Positions 10,127 to 21,600 of a DNA stretch of 64,000 nucleotides are shown piece by piece. The notes below the pieces were generated by a model that had not been told where the DNA came from, did no database searches, and saw only the letters and a program-made list of their open reading frames with translations. The translations under genes were made by a program, and so were the position numbers. The DNA lies in assembly GCA_035079385.1 (NCBI GenBank), contig JAVHKY010000052.1, forward strand, positions 9,300,001 through 9,364,000. The letters run 5' to 3'. The stretch's first letter is position 1, and every line of letters begins with the position of its first letter. Source of the stretch: Aspidiotus rigidus (Eukaryota; Arthropoda; Insecta; Hemiptera; Diaspididae).

Positions 10127-11190
10127 TTGGGCATTCACCAAACTTCAAGAAGCCATCGGGCCGCAGGATGTACCTCAAGATGCCATCGGGCCGCAGCTGA
10201 TTACCAACCAACCCAAGGACTTCGGACCTTAGATAAGTATCTAGCAACAGCTTGTACTCACTACACCACACCCTGCTGAAGCGCCTAATTACTGGGATTG
10301 TAGCTATTTCCTGTAACCACGGGCGATAAGTGGAGTATTAGTCACGCAACAGCAGGATCACTTCTTCTCATCTATTTCAGGATAAGAATAAGTTGTCAAA
10401 CAATTCATACCATAAATGTATACATGTTTTCATGACCACCCTCACACCGCATCCGGATGCTCTACTACTGGGGAAGGCGGTTATCTCCCTGTAACCATCG
10501 ACCAAAAGTGGAGTACTGGGCAATCCGCTGCGGATCAACATTTTACCTCTACTATTTCAGCTTAGAGTAAGATGTTATGAATCCACCATGCAAAGTATAT
10601 GTCTCACAACCACCATCACACCGCAATCGGCTGTCCTGTTACTGGGGAAGGCGGTTATCTCCCTGTAACCATCGACCAAAAGTGGAGTACTGGACATGCC
10701 CTGCGGATCTTCTCTTCCTACTATTACAGGTATAGAAGTAAGATTGTTAATCACCATATAATTTTACAATTGTAATATTTATTTAACACTTAATATTATT
10801 GTAATTATTATTAGGTCCCCTCTACCCCACTTATCTAGGGGTATGTAGAGGAGTCCCCCCCCGGTATTGTACCTCCCATCCTACTTTTTCTCCTCTCAGC
10901 CGCTCCGAGATCATTATTAGATCAGACGGGGCAACTGAGTGGATGATTAACAGCCGAAGTACGAAAGGGAAACCCGTCCAGTGCATAAGTCAACTTGACA
11001 AGTCTCTGCGGGCAACCTTTGAGTATGGAAGCACTAACTATAAATTACACTTAAGATGATAAAACCCCTTGCAGTGAGCGATCTCGCTGCAAGGGCTAGT
11101 TTATAATATTGTCTTTTCCGCGTAATATACTCGCCCCACCGAGAAAGTTCGGACTGGGGAACCCAAAAAAAAAAAAAAAAAAAAAAAAAA
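10127..11190 (+). repeat. LINE 3' UTR with three ~175-bp tandem repeats
   Basis: Three diverged tandem copies share CCCTGTAACCA(C/T)...AAGTGGAGTA and a following TACTATT(T/A)CAG...TAAG stretch. The CTGTAACC landmark falls at 10311, 10489 and 10663, periods of 178 and 174 bases. Past 10950 is a module shared with repeat copies A and B and unit 2 (GGGAAACCCGTCCAGTGCAT), then the 3' terminal module and poly(A). Repeats in LINE 3' UTRs can help the reverse transcriptase recognise its RNA; here that is an inference. Confidence 0.7.
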
Positions 11191-11204
11191 GGTTAGGTTA
11201 GCAT
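11191..11204 (+). repeat. LINE target-site duplication, right copy
   Basis: GGTTAGGTTAGCAT directly after the poly(A), identical to 4418-4431. Beyond it the sequence changes to a decayed copia element, so these 14 bases belong to the target, not to the LINE. Confidence 0.85.
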
Positions 11205-12140
11205 GAAGAAGGACTGTTGAGTCAAGCAGGAGTCAAATAAAGATCAAAAACTGTATATTATGAGAAGTGCCTCAAATGTGGCAAGAGCGGCCATATGAAG
11301 AGAGGCTGTGGAGCTGAAGTCAACTATGGTTAATAGAAGAGTTTCATTGCCACTACAATGATAACAAGAAGTCATGGAAAATCTTCAAGGAAAGATGGAG
11401 AGAAGAATGGTCTTTGGATTCTGGAGCAACCAAGTACATATATGACAAATAATAGAAACTTATTCAGCAGTTATGTCAACTTTAAAATCAAAGAGAGCGT
11501 TGGTTTGGCTGATAGAGCTGCCATAGATGGGATTGGTGATATTGTCTTTGTAGTCTCTATCAATGGCAAAAAAATAGACATAAAGCTGAATAATGTGCTT
11601 CATGTCCCAGACTTGGAGATAAACTTGTTTTAACCGAGAAAATCCGATAGTAATGGATTTCAAATATTACTGGATAAAGAAAAATGTTCTGTTATCAAGA
11701 AGAAATCCAAGAAGGAAGTCCTAAAAGGAAGATTGGATGGGGACTCCTGAGTATTGAGATTAAAGATCATTAAGAAAGATCAGGTACTACTAGCTCAGTC
11801 ACTCAAGAAATGGCATGAAAGAATGAGATATCAGAATGATAGAAGTGTTGTAGAAAAGACTTTGGAATTTAAAGAAGACTGAACCTTGTGTTGCAGCAAA
11901 GCCAACAAGGTTGCCATTTCCAGAAACTGATAATACTTCTGAACAGATTGGAGAAATTATCCATTGAGATATGTGTGGGCTGGAGAAATTATCCATTCAG
12001 ATATGTGTGGGCCATTTGATCCATCAATTGGTGGGAGCAAATCCTTTGTATCATTCAAGGATGATTATTTGCATTATCAAGTAGTTTATATAGTGAAATA
12101 TAAGGTCAAAGTGAAAGACATAATTAACCTCTGCTAGCCT
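11205..12140 (+). pseudogene. Decayed Ty1/copia gag-pol fragment (copia A)
   Basis: Pieces in shifting frames follow copia order. A zinc knuckle (CLKCGKSGHMKRGC, ~11264-11305) comes first, then a protease region (LDSGAT at ~11415 in one frame, continuing MTNNRNLFSSY in another), then LNNVLHVPDLEINLF. After that come the pre-integrase region (KKWHERM) and the start of integrase (IIHSDMCGPFDPSIGG). There are stops and frameshifts, and a 32-base tandem duplication at ~11949-12012 (GGAGAAATTATCCATT twice). No LTR is seen. The copy is dead. Confidence 0.75.
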
Positions 12141-12392
12141 GCTATAGGCTGCTTGTTCAACAATGCAAGTATTTGTCTAGTGCTTATATAGTCAATCGAT
12201 TAAATTAGTTTGAAGAATTTTTACAATACTAAGTTGACTTGCTTTGATCAGAAAAGGCTGATTCTTTATTTATGAGCAAATGGTAACTTATAACCTTTAA
12301 TTATCAAGACAAGAATAATAATTGAATTTAATATAAAAGAAGAATTACGATCACAATTTGTTATATGATTGTAATTCTTACTCTAAAGTTTC
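12141..12392. other. Downstream flank of the CPAP3 gene
   Basis: This AT-rich stretch has no gene. It contains AATAAA-like sequence on the minus strand past the CPAP3 stop (for example the minus reading of TTTATT at ~12267), so polyadenylation of the CPAP3 transcript may lie here. Confidence 0.35.
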
Positions 12393-12655
12393 CTAATTAC
12401 AAAGAAGGAAAGTATCAAACTTGGGATTAGATTTGAATGTTCCATACCATCTTGGGACCTCTTCTGGTTCTGTGCAAGTCAGCGATTGGTCGTTGAAGAC
12501 TTCACCATCACCACACGTATTCAGTCTTGGATAACCATTAACGCATGTAATTAATCGTTTGCAATCATCGGGTACAACAAAACGAGGAAATGGCCAGAAA
12601 CGAGCCTGCAGAGAATGAGGATCTACCTTTTCAGGGCATTTAAACCCAACAATAG
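12393..12655 (-). CDS. CPAP3 exon 4: third CBM14 domain and stop
   Basis: 263 bases from the acceptor CTTGTACAG to the TAG stop at 12393-12395. It encodes FKCPEKVDPH, RFWPFPRF, DDCKRLITCVNGYPRLNTCG and CTEPEEVPRW, then a short tail ending in Cys-Asn. The tail replaces the closely spaced sixth cysteine seen in domains 1 and 2, so the last disulfide may use the penultimate residue. Confidence 0.88.
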
Positions 12656-15600
12656 CTGTACAAGAGTAAAGAAAATAGCATCTGTTCAAAATATCTTTCA
12701 TTTGCACTATATTAGATTTCAATAACTTAATTAGATCCATTTGACAGCCCCCGCCCCCTTTTCAAAATGTGGAATTTACGTTTGGCTTAATAAATTGTTC
12801 AAATAGTATTGAATTGTGCTGCTAATCTTACATTTTATACTTGCCCCCTTCTCAAGATATCCACAAAGGTGAGCTTCTAAAACTGTAACACGTCTCTTTT
12901 TTCTTCTTTAAATTTTGAATTTTTATTAGTCAAAATTAATAGTGCTTGATTTGTGCTCTATATTTAACGTTTTGTACTTGATTACATCTCTAAAACTGGG
13001 TGAGTTTGTGAAACAACGGCTCCTCATTTTCAAATTTTGAACTTTAAACAGGCTAAATAAATTATTCACAATTTAGGCTAAATTATGTGGTGTAATGTTC
13101 GTTTTTTTTTACGGTCGCTTCAACAAAAAATTTATATGTTACCGGAAAATTAGATGACAATGACTAGCCATTTCATAAATTGACAACCAATTTTAGGGAA
13201 ATTATGAAAACACAATACAGTAAAACTTGTCTAAAACGGAACTTGTCCAAGCCGGAAAACTTGCTATAACGGAAAAAAAGCTTCAGAATGGACACTTTTC
13301 TCATGTAACATGACGTGTGTAAGACGGAAAAAATAAAACGGAAACTTGTCATAACGGAAACGGTTTTTCAGTCCCAACAGCTGATATTTGCGAGATAAGA
13401 GCGAGATAAGACGGAAAAATATTTTTTGAGTTCACAGAATTTGTACAAGTTACAACTTGCCTGCACTTATGGAACTTTTTCTCCAGCCTGAAGACAAATT
13501 ATTCTCAAATTCGATAGAGAAGACTGTACAGAGTAAAATAACTCAGTATTTCTCTACAGTCTCTATTCATGAGTGATTTTAAATTACATACCTATACACT
13601 GTTTTCTCTATTTATAAAATTTACCTTGTACTACAACTATGAAATATACAGTATGTACATTGTACGTAAAAAAAATTTTTTCCACCCATTTTTGCAGTTG
13701 TTTTATAAAACAGAAACTTGCCATAACGGAAAAAATTGTTCAGACCGACAGCATTCCGTTTTAGACAAGTTTTACTGTATAGTATATAAAGTGCATAATT
13801 TGCTTCAGCGTTTTATAGAATGACTAGGCTTATTATAAAATGCCAACTGACCAAAAGGCAAATTGTAAAATAATGAAAGTTCATAATTAATCAAATTCAA
13901 AATACAGTACATGAAATTGCAGATATCTTCTAACATCCGTGACATGTCTCTCAAGTTGTGGGAATGGGAATATACACAGCTGGACCTACTTTGGGAACCG
14001 GACATTGCGCATCAGAGTCGAGTTTCACTTTTTAGGGCTCTTCTCTTGCGGTCTTTGTTCATGGATTTCCTGTGCCCTGATATCGATTATTCCAGCCGCA
14101 GAAGGGAAAGTGTGATCATCAACATCAACTCACGAGATTTCCACTTGGGGCAATTGGGCTTGATGTGACCCTCTTCATCACAGTGGTAGCATCAACGTTT
14201 GTCTCCAGTTGGTCCAACCTCTTTGTTTGCTTCAAAACTGTGGAACCTCGTCTACGAGAAGCCTTACTTGCAGCTTCTACTTCCAGGGCGAAGGATAATG
14301 CTTCTTTCAAGGTTTTGCAACGCGCAATGCGAACTTGACTCTGAACCTCCCAGTCAAATATTCCATTAATGAATGCCTCAAGCGCAGTTTGTTCAATGGC
14401 TGACATAGTAGCTTCTGGGTAAGCTTGTTGAGTTAATTTGAGAATTTCACTTGAAAATGCCTGAAGACTTTCTCCACGGTTCTGTCAATGGTATTTCAGT
14501 TCTCTTCTTCTGATGGGAGCCAAGTGAGCTTGACTAAAACATTGTTCAAGGACCTCAACCAACTTTTGGTAATTCTTCTTGTCATCCTCAGCAATGTTGG
14601 ACAATAGCTGTAGTGCAGCTCCTCTCAAGCTGACAATCAAATTACCAGCCTTGGCTTTGTCATCCCATCCATTGAGTTGAGCTGCAATTTCAAACTGTGA
14701 TTTATATAGTTCCCAAGAGATTTCACCATCAAACATTGGTATCTTGACTTTAGTCTTTGATGACGGTTCTACAACTGGTATATTTCCTTCATTTGATCCA
14801 GAACTGAAAAAAGCAATGCCCGGCGGATCTACAACCATGCTTACTGTTGGATTCCTTTCCAGTCTCTAGAGGCGTTCCTCCATACTTTCCACCATTGCTC
14901 AAGTCCTTCAACTTGATTTTCGACTTTGCTCAGTCCATCAAAAGATCTCTGCTTTAAGGTCCTCTGTGTTCTGTTCAAGTTTCTGTTCAATTTTCTGGTC
15001 CACTGCGTTCTCATTCTATTCAAGTTGATCCTCCATTACATTCCTGTTCTGTTTGAGTTTCTCCTCCATTGCATTCATATTCTTTTTGAGTTTCTGGTCC
15101 ATCATAGTAAACCCAGCCTTCAGATCTTTAGCCATTGTATCTGTCAACATTTGCAGCATTGCACTCAAATCTATAGCTGGAGACTGTTTTGTTGGCGTAC
15201 CGGTCTCAAGGTTTCCAGTAGCCTCGTCAACCTCAAATTCAAAATTGGCCACGTCCAAACCCGAGTCTTTGGATGCTTTTTCCAGACAATTGGCTAATTC
15301 ATTTTTGGTTCCGCTACCAGAGAGATTACAATTCCGGAGTTCCTTGTGGAGTTGATCCCAAGTAAGTTCATGAAACTTCTTCTTCACCACCTTGAATCAC
15401 CACAAGCTTCAAACGCACAGAGTAGGCTTACGCAATCCCACTTCTGACACCAGTTGTGAAGTTCTACCAGTCACCAATTATCTCTTGACGTCAATAATAA
15501 AGATCAATTACAAAAACCGAGCTTTATTACTGGTACCGCAAGTACAACACTTCTAAACACAGTTAAACTGTAACACAATTGCGTTAAAGAACGAGAACAC

Positions 15601-18600
15601 GTTAACTATCGCTTTAAGATTACAACTGAATCGCTCTATTGGGTTGCTACTGGCTATTTATAGTCTCACCCTTAATTCTGGAATTCTCAAGATTTCTTCT
15701 AGAACGGCAAACAGGTTATGCAAGAGTCCTTACAATCAACCCAGCATGTTCCAGGTTGTTCACGCGCATTCGGCAAACTAGTTAAGCAATAAGTGCGCTT
15801 CCTTGCGGCATCTGCTATTATTAAGAGTTTAGCGGCATGTGCAAGCTTGGTGCTTGCGGCTTCATTGCAGAACGCCACAATATGATAGGAGGGGGACTTG
15901 GAAAAATTTCGACTCTCGAGCCATATATGGTAGAAGGGGGACTTAAAAAAATTTTAATTCTCGAGCTATATTTAATAGGAGGGGCACTTGGAAAAATGTC
16001 GACTCTCGAGCTATATATGATAAGAGGGGGACTTGGAAAATAAAAACGACGGCTTCCTTAACGAAGTTAAACAAGGAACACAGGGAACCTGTTTTATGAG
16101 TCAAATAGGATTTGGTATTGAAAATTCAAGGAAGCCTAGACCTAGATAAAGCTAGTATAAAGAAAGCCTAGACCTACTATAAGCCTAGTATAATATAGTT
16201 TGAGAGTCTAAATTTTTATCGAATCTCCAGCTATATATGATAGCTCGAGAGTTGAAATTTTTCCAAGTCCCTTTTATATCGTATATAGCTCGAGAGTCGA
16301 AATTTTTCTTAGTCCCCCTCCTATCATATAATTATATAGCTCGAGAGTCGACATTTTTTCTAAGTCCCCCTCCTATAAGGAAGCCGTCGTTTTTCTAAGT
16401 TTTTTGCTGGACGGCGGATTGCGTACGGCGCACGGCAAATTTCCCAAAAACCCCCCATAAAACAGGTTCCCTGTTAACATGATGATTTAGTAAAATATCA
16501 GTTAATAGCTTTTTCAATATGTGTCTTCTACTGTTCAGATGATTTCACTCTTTTTATCGTGAAAACTTGGTACTTTGTTTCTTATTTCATTATTTGGAAG
16601 ATATTACAAAAGAACAAACAAATGGTAGGTACGTGAACTAAGATGAAAATATGATAAGTATCCGGAGGATGTATGAGATAATCATTTAAGATTAGCAGCG
16701 CAATTCAGCACAAATCGAGCATTCATAGAGCCCATTTCAAATTTATAATTCAAAAAAAAGGGCTGTTGTTTCAACAGGCCCTCTAATGACTTCATTGAAT
16801 ATCTTGAGAAGGGGGCAAGTGCAAAACATAAGGTTAGCAGAACAATTCAGCACAAATCAAGCACAATTTATCAAGCAAAATTTGAACTCCATATTTTGAA
16901 AGGGGGTGGTTAAATGGATCTACCAGAGATACATAGATGCAGAGGGTCTTTTACACAAATTGGGGTATATCACTCCACTAATGGACCGGTGTATGTTGTT
17001 TTTTCCACAAATGAAAACATGACATTTGGGTTGAAAACAAATACAGTGAAATTACATAATACAACAATGATATTACATATTCTTGGAGGTCACTTTTCAT
17101 TTTCCTTCAGCATTTTTTCAGTAACACCAATTGGTGGCTTCAATTGTGACCCTTTGCCAATCTCATGTAATTGGTTGCCGAATCTGTGTAAACCTAATAA
17201 TTTCATGTATTTGGCAGTGAGGTTGCTAAATTCATTAAATCGACAATTTTTCTACCTATTTCACAAATCCGACGTAATGTATGTAGGTATAGGTATATAA
17301 AACTTATTTCTATCTAATATAAAGATGTTGACAATCTGCTTTGGCCTGTTCACACCACTGAGGGCCTACGGTAATAATAAAGAAAAAAGTAAACATCTAG
17401 AAGGATTATTGTAATCAAATAAAGCGTTATTAAAATAGATCTTATTTTTATTATTATAACTATCATTTTCAACATTAAACTTACCCTCTGGGTTACAAGT
17501 GTCTAGCATTTCATCTGGCCAGGTGCATTTCTTGATTTTGTCGCTATAAGCTAAACCTGGTTCGCATTGCTGTAAATTTGGATAGCCATCTGAGCACTTA
17601 ACATACTTTGTGCTGCAGCCTTCCGTTTCGGCGTTGATACCAAACCGGAATTCACATCCTGGGCTGCTTTCAGCTTGAACTGTAACAAACCCACCACAAA
17701 CATTGCTAGACGGAAAGAAAATAACATCTCTTGTATTCTTCATAATATCCTTGCTAGAAGGTCAATCCTTCCAACAATATTATTATTCGCATCTAATCGC
17801 ACGTTAATTTTGTGAAAGTTGTTCAGACCTCGAAGTTTTTTTAAAGCCAGAGGTAAACTTAATTTATAATAATTTATAAAAACACTCACGCAGTCGCGTG
17901 AGTAGTACACGACTTTTCCTCTCACAATGCAAAAATCATTGAGAGAGTCACTCCCTCTCTTTAAATTAAATACCAATGACCTGTCAATCATGCCAAATAT
18001 TTATAGAATGAACAATAAAACTCAGTTTATAAATTCTATCACTATGACGTCACATCAACTGATAACAGAGTAAAAATACCTATAACACAATGAGGAAACC
18101 TGAATTTTGTTTTAATAACATCTCCAGAAAAACGACTCACCCTCCCCCTGCCCAAACTACTACGAGGCTATAACAATTGTTTAATTGAAAATAATCTTTC
18201 CATCTCCTGAGATACCTCAAATCAACTATGAACCACTATCAATTATGTACACACACATGAAAAAATGACGTATAAATCAATAATAATTAATTAAGAATGA
18301 AGTCACCGACGTAGTCTAGCAGCATACTTGATGAAGACTAAAAAATTGTACTCAATCATTCAAACTCAAAGTTTTCATTATCGAGTATGATTAATGATAA
18401 TTAATGAAAAAAAATGAACAATCCGCCATTGCCACTATCCGTTCAAAAACAAATTTACAAAACAAAAATTCAACAAAACAAAATTCAAGGCTCTAGGGGC
18501 TGTGGGAAGCGAAATACAAGGGTACTAAATTTGAATAAAATATCATCGAAAATAAAATAAAACAAACATGAGGTAAGCAGGTAATCTTTAGTTAACATAA

Positions 18601-21600
18601 TAAAGGAATTACCTCCCCCTATCTTATATAGGTCGACATTTTTTCAAGTCCCGCTTCTATCATATATAGCTCGAAAGTTGAAATTATTCCAAGTCCCCCT
18701 CCTATCATATATGTATAGCCCGAGAGTCGAAATTTTTCCAAGTTTTTTGTTGAACGGCGCACGGCAAAATTTTCGAAAAATCCCCCATAGAACAAGTTTC
18801 TTGTTCAAATAAATAATAATACAAATTTAAAAAACTAATACTCCTACGAATATTCATAATAATTCAATAGGATTGAGCGTAACCTATAAAATTGATCCTT
18901 AGCCTAGTATTGGTCTAGTATACTGAATATGAAGCTGAGTGCCTCAACTCTTAATTTCCTCCAATACCTGGCATCCAAAAAAAATCCATGGAATCTCCAG
19001 CTGCTATTCCTCTTGTGCGCACTCATAGATTGTATTCACGCTATCGTATCACAATTTTCTATACAAACTCCATCCCAAGATTCTTCATCTGGGAATGCAG
19101 CTATACAAGGAGATTTGAAAAACAAAAAAAATCGATGTTGAGTCCAAACAAGCGACCAATCACCCACCAGTCAAACCCTCATTCCTTCCCTTACGCTTCA
19201 ACATTTCCAAACGTAATAACAAAAAAACCTACGAAACGGACTATAACCGTGGTTTCTGCGATCTTTGCAAATTGATAATTCGATTACTCTCAATATGATT
19301 TAGCGTAACCTACAGAATCGTATTAAGTGAATTGGAAACGCGCTGAAGAATTTACTATCAATTAATCGTCGAAAAAATTGTTGGTACCCATCTTAAGATA
19401 TTATGAGACTATAACTTATCTAAGTCTCGAAAAACGACGGCTTCTTTAACGAAGTTAAACGAGGAACGCAGGGAACCTGTTTTATGGGTCATATGAGATT
19501 TGATATTGAGAATTCAAGAAAGCCTAGACCGAGATAAAGCTAGTATAAAGAAGGCCTAGACCTACTATAAGCCTACTACTATAATATAGTTTGAGAGTCT
19601 AAATTTTTCTCCAATCCCGAGCTATATATATATGATAGGTGGGGGACTTAGAAAACTTTCGACTCTCAAGCCATATATGATAGAAGAGGGACTCAGAAAA
19701 ATTCCTATCATAATGGCTCGAGAGTCGACATTCTAAGTTCCTTCCCTATCATAAATCGCTAGAGAATCGAAATATTTTCCAAGTTTTTTGTTGGACGGCG
19801 CAGAATAAATTTCTCACAAAGCCCCCCACACAACAGGTTCCCTGTTACAAATGAAAATCCATCCAGTAGCTTTCGGAGATCCGCGGACAAAAAAAAAATT
19901 ATTTATGCCTAAATATAGGCCTATACGTACAAAGAAACCTGATTCTCTTCAGGCTGAAAGTAATATAGGGCCTCCAAAGCGTCGAGAAAGATCACTGCTT
20001 TGTCCCCCTGTCACCCTTGCTACAGATGTAATACCTCACTTTTCGAGCTGGAAAAGTCGGTAAAAAACGAACTTTACAGTCACTTTTTCCGATACATTAT
20101 TCATAGCCAGTATTAGTTTAGTATAATGTTGAGTTTCTCAATTCTTTATCACCTCCAATTCCTGGAATCTCTTAATGCTATCTCCAGCTGATATTCCTCA
20201 CGGTACACTCATAAATTGTATTCACGCTATCATCCCTATTTTCTATGCAAACTCCATCCTAAGATTCTTCATAGTTCATCTGGGAATCCAGCTACAAGGA
20301 GATCCCGAAAAACTAAAAAAATCAATGTCGAAGCCAAAGAAGCAACCAATCACCCACCAGTCAACCCCTCATTCCTTCCCTCATGCTCCAACATTTCCAA
20401 ACGTATTAACAAAAAAACACTTTTCTATCTAGAAAAGTCGGTAAAAATATATAGCACCCGAACCTGGTTCACTCGTTAGTCTAACCTCAAATCTCACTCA
20501 AAAAAGCCAGTCTAAATGGAATAAAATGGTATTTCCATCTCCCGAGACACCTCAAATCAACTATGAACCATTATCATTTATATATACATCAAAAAATGAC
20601 GTATAAATCAATAATTAATTAAGAACGAAGTCACTAAGGTAGTCTCGCATCGGCACATTTGATGAAGATTAAAAAATTGTGGTACTTAATCATTCAAATT
20701 CGAGGTTTTCACTATCGAGTATGACTAATAATAATGAAAAATAAAATGAACAACTCGCTATTACCACTATCCGTTCAAAAACAAATTTAACAGAACAAAT
20801 AAAATTTGACAAAACGAAATTCAAGGCTCTAGGGGCTGTGGGAAGCGAGATACAATTTGAATAAAATATCATAGAAAATAAAATTCAATGAACTCTTAGT
20901 TAAGAATGAAACAAGAATGAACCTGTTGAATGATGAATAAAAAGGTCCTTCATCACAATACACGTACTGATAACAAAAGTGGTAAAAGTATAGGAAAATC
21001 CCCTTCTCGTAACGTAAGCAACTACTCGCAGCTATTTGTATAAAGCTACTCAAAATACTCAAAAACTTCTCAAAAAATTGACAATTCCTCGAGATCTACT
21101 CATCCGATTCTCAAAAAATTGCAGGTGCACATCTTCAGATATAATACTACAATGTGGCCAAGTTACAAAAAAGTCCATCGGGTAGTTTTGGAGGAGTTCC
21201 GCGGACAAAAAAATCTTATATATATGAGGAAACCTGAAATTTTTTTTATGCTAGTTGTGATCTAGGACCTCTAAAACGTCGAGAAAGTTCATTGCCCCCT
21301 CCCCCTGTTGACCTTGCTACGGGTGTAATACCTCACTTTTCTAGTTAGAAAAGTCGGTAAAATTGGATACATTATTATCTAGATATATTGGCAGATAAGG
21401 TAAGCTAACCTCCTTGTAGTGTCTTCTAATTTCATACTGACAAGGTTCCATTCAAATTTGATCAAAGGAGATTTGTAATAGTGATGGGTCACCCTTCGGG
21501 GTACAACTGGTATTACCGATTGTTTTTTTACTATTAGAAATCGAACTGAGGCGCTGGAGGTATTCTCAATTATATGTAAACAAACGCAGGAAGTAATTTT

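Larger units (their letters stand above)
4432..11190 (+). mobile_element. Full-length R1-clade non-LTR retrotransposon
   Basis: A complete LINE: 5' UTR 4432-5258, ORF1 5259-7103, ORF2 7100-10126, 3' UTR 10127-11164 and a 26-base poly(A) ending at 11190. It is bracketed by the 14-bp duplication GGTTAGGTTAGCAT. ORF1 has a CCHC knuckle. ORF2 has an apurinic-type endonuclease, a reverse transcriptase with YADD, and a C-terminal Cys/His motif, the arrangement of the R1 clade (R1, TRAS, SART, Waldo). Both ORFs are open end to end, so the copy may be recently active. The TTAGG-type target recalls TRAS and SART, which insert into insect telomere repeats; subfamily placement needs a tree. Confidence 0.85.

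Noticed and set aside
13569..13823. 84-codon frame as a pogo transposase remnant
   Set aside because: No helix-turn-helix or DDE signature, and the frame extends beyond the MITE end.
15885..16385. Possible CRISPR array (regular 45-bp period)
   Set aside because: There are no unique spacers, the whole unit repeats, it inverts in the second half, and the genome is animal.
16914..17300. 128-codon plus-strand open frame in a CPAP3 intron
   Set aside because: The opposite strand reads more like protein (17251-17090); the plus frame has no recognisable content.
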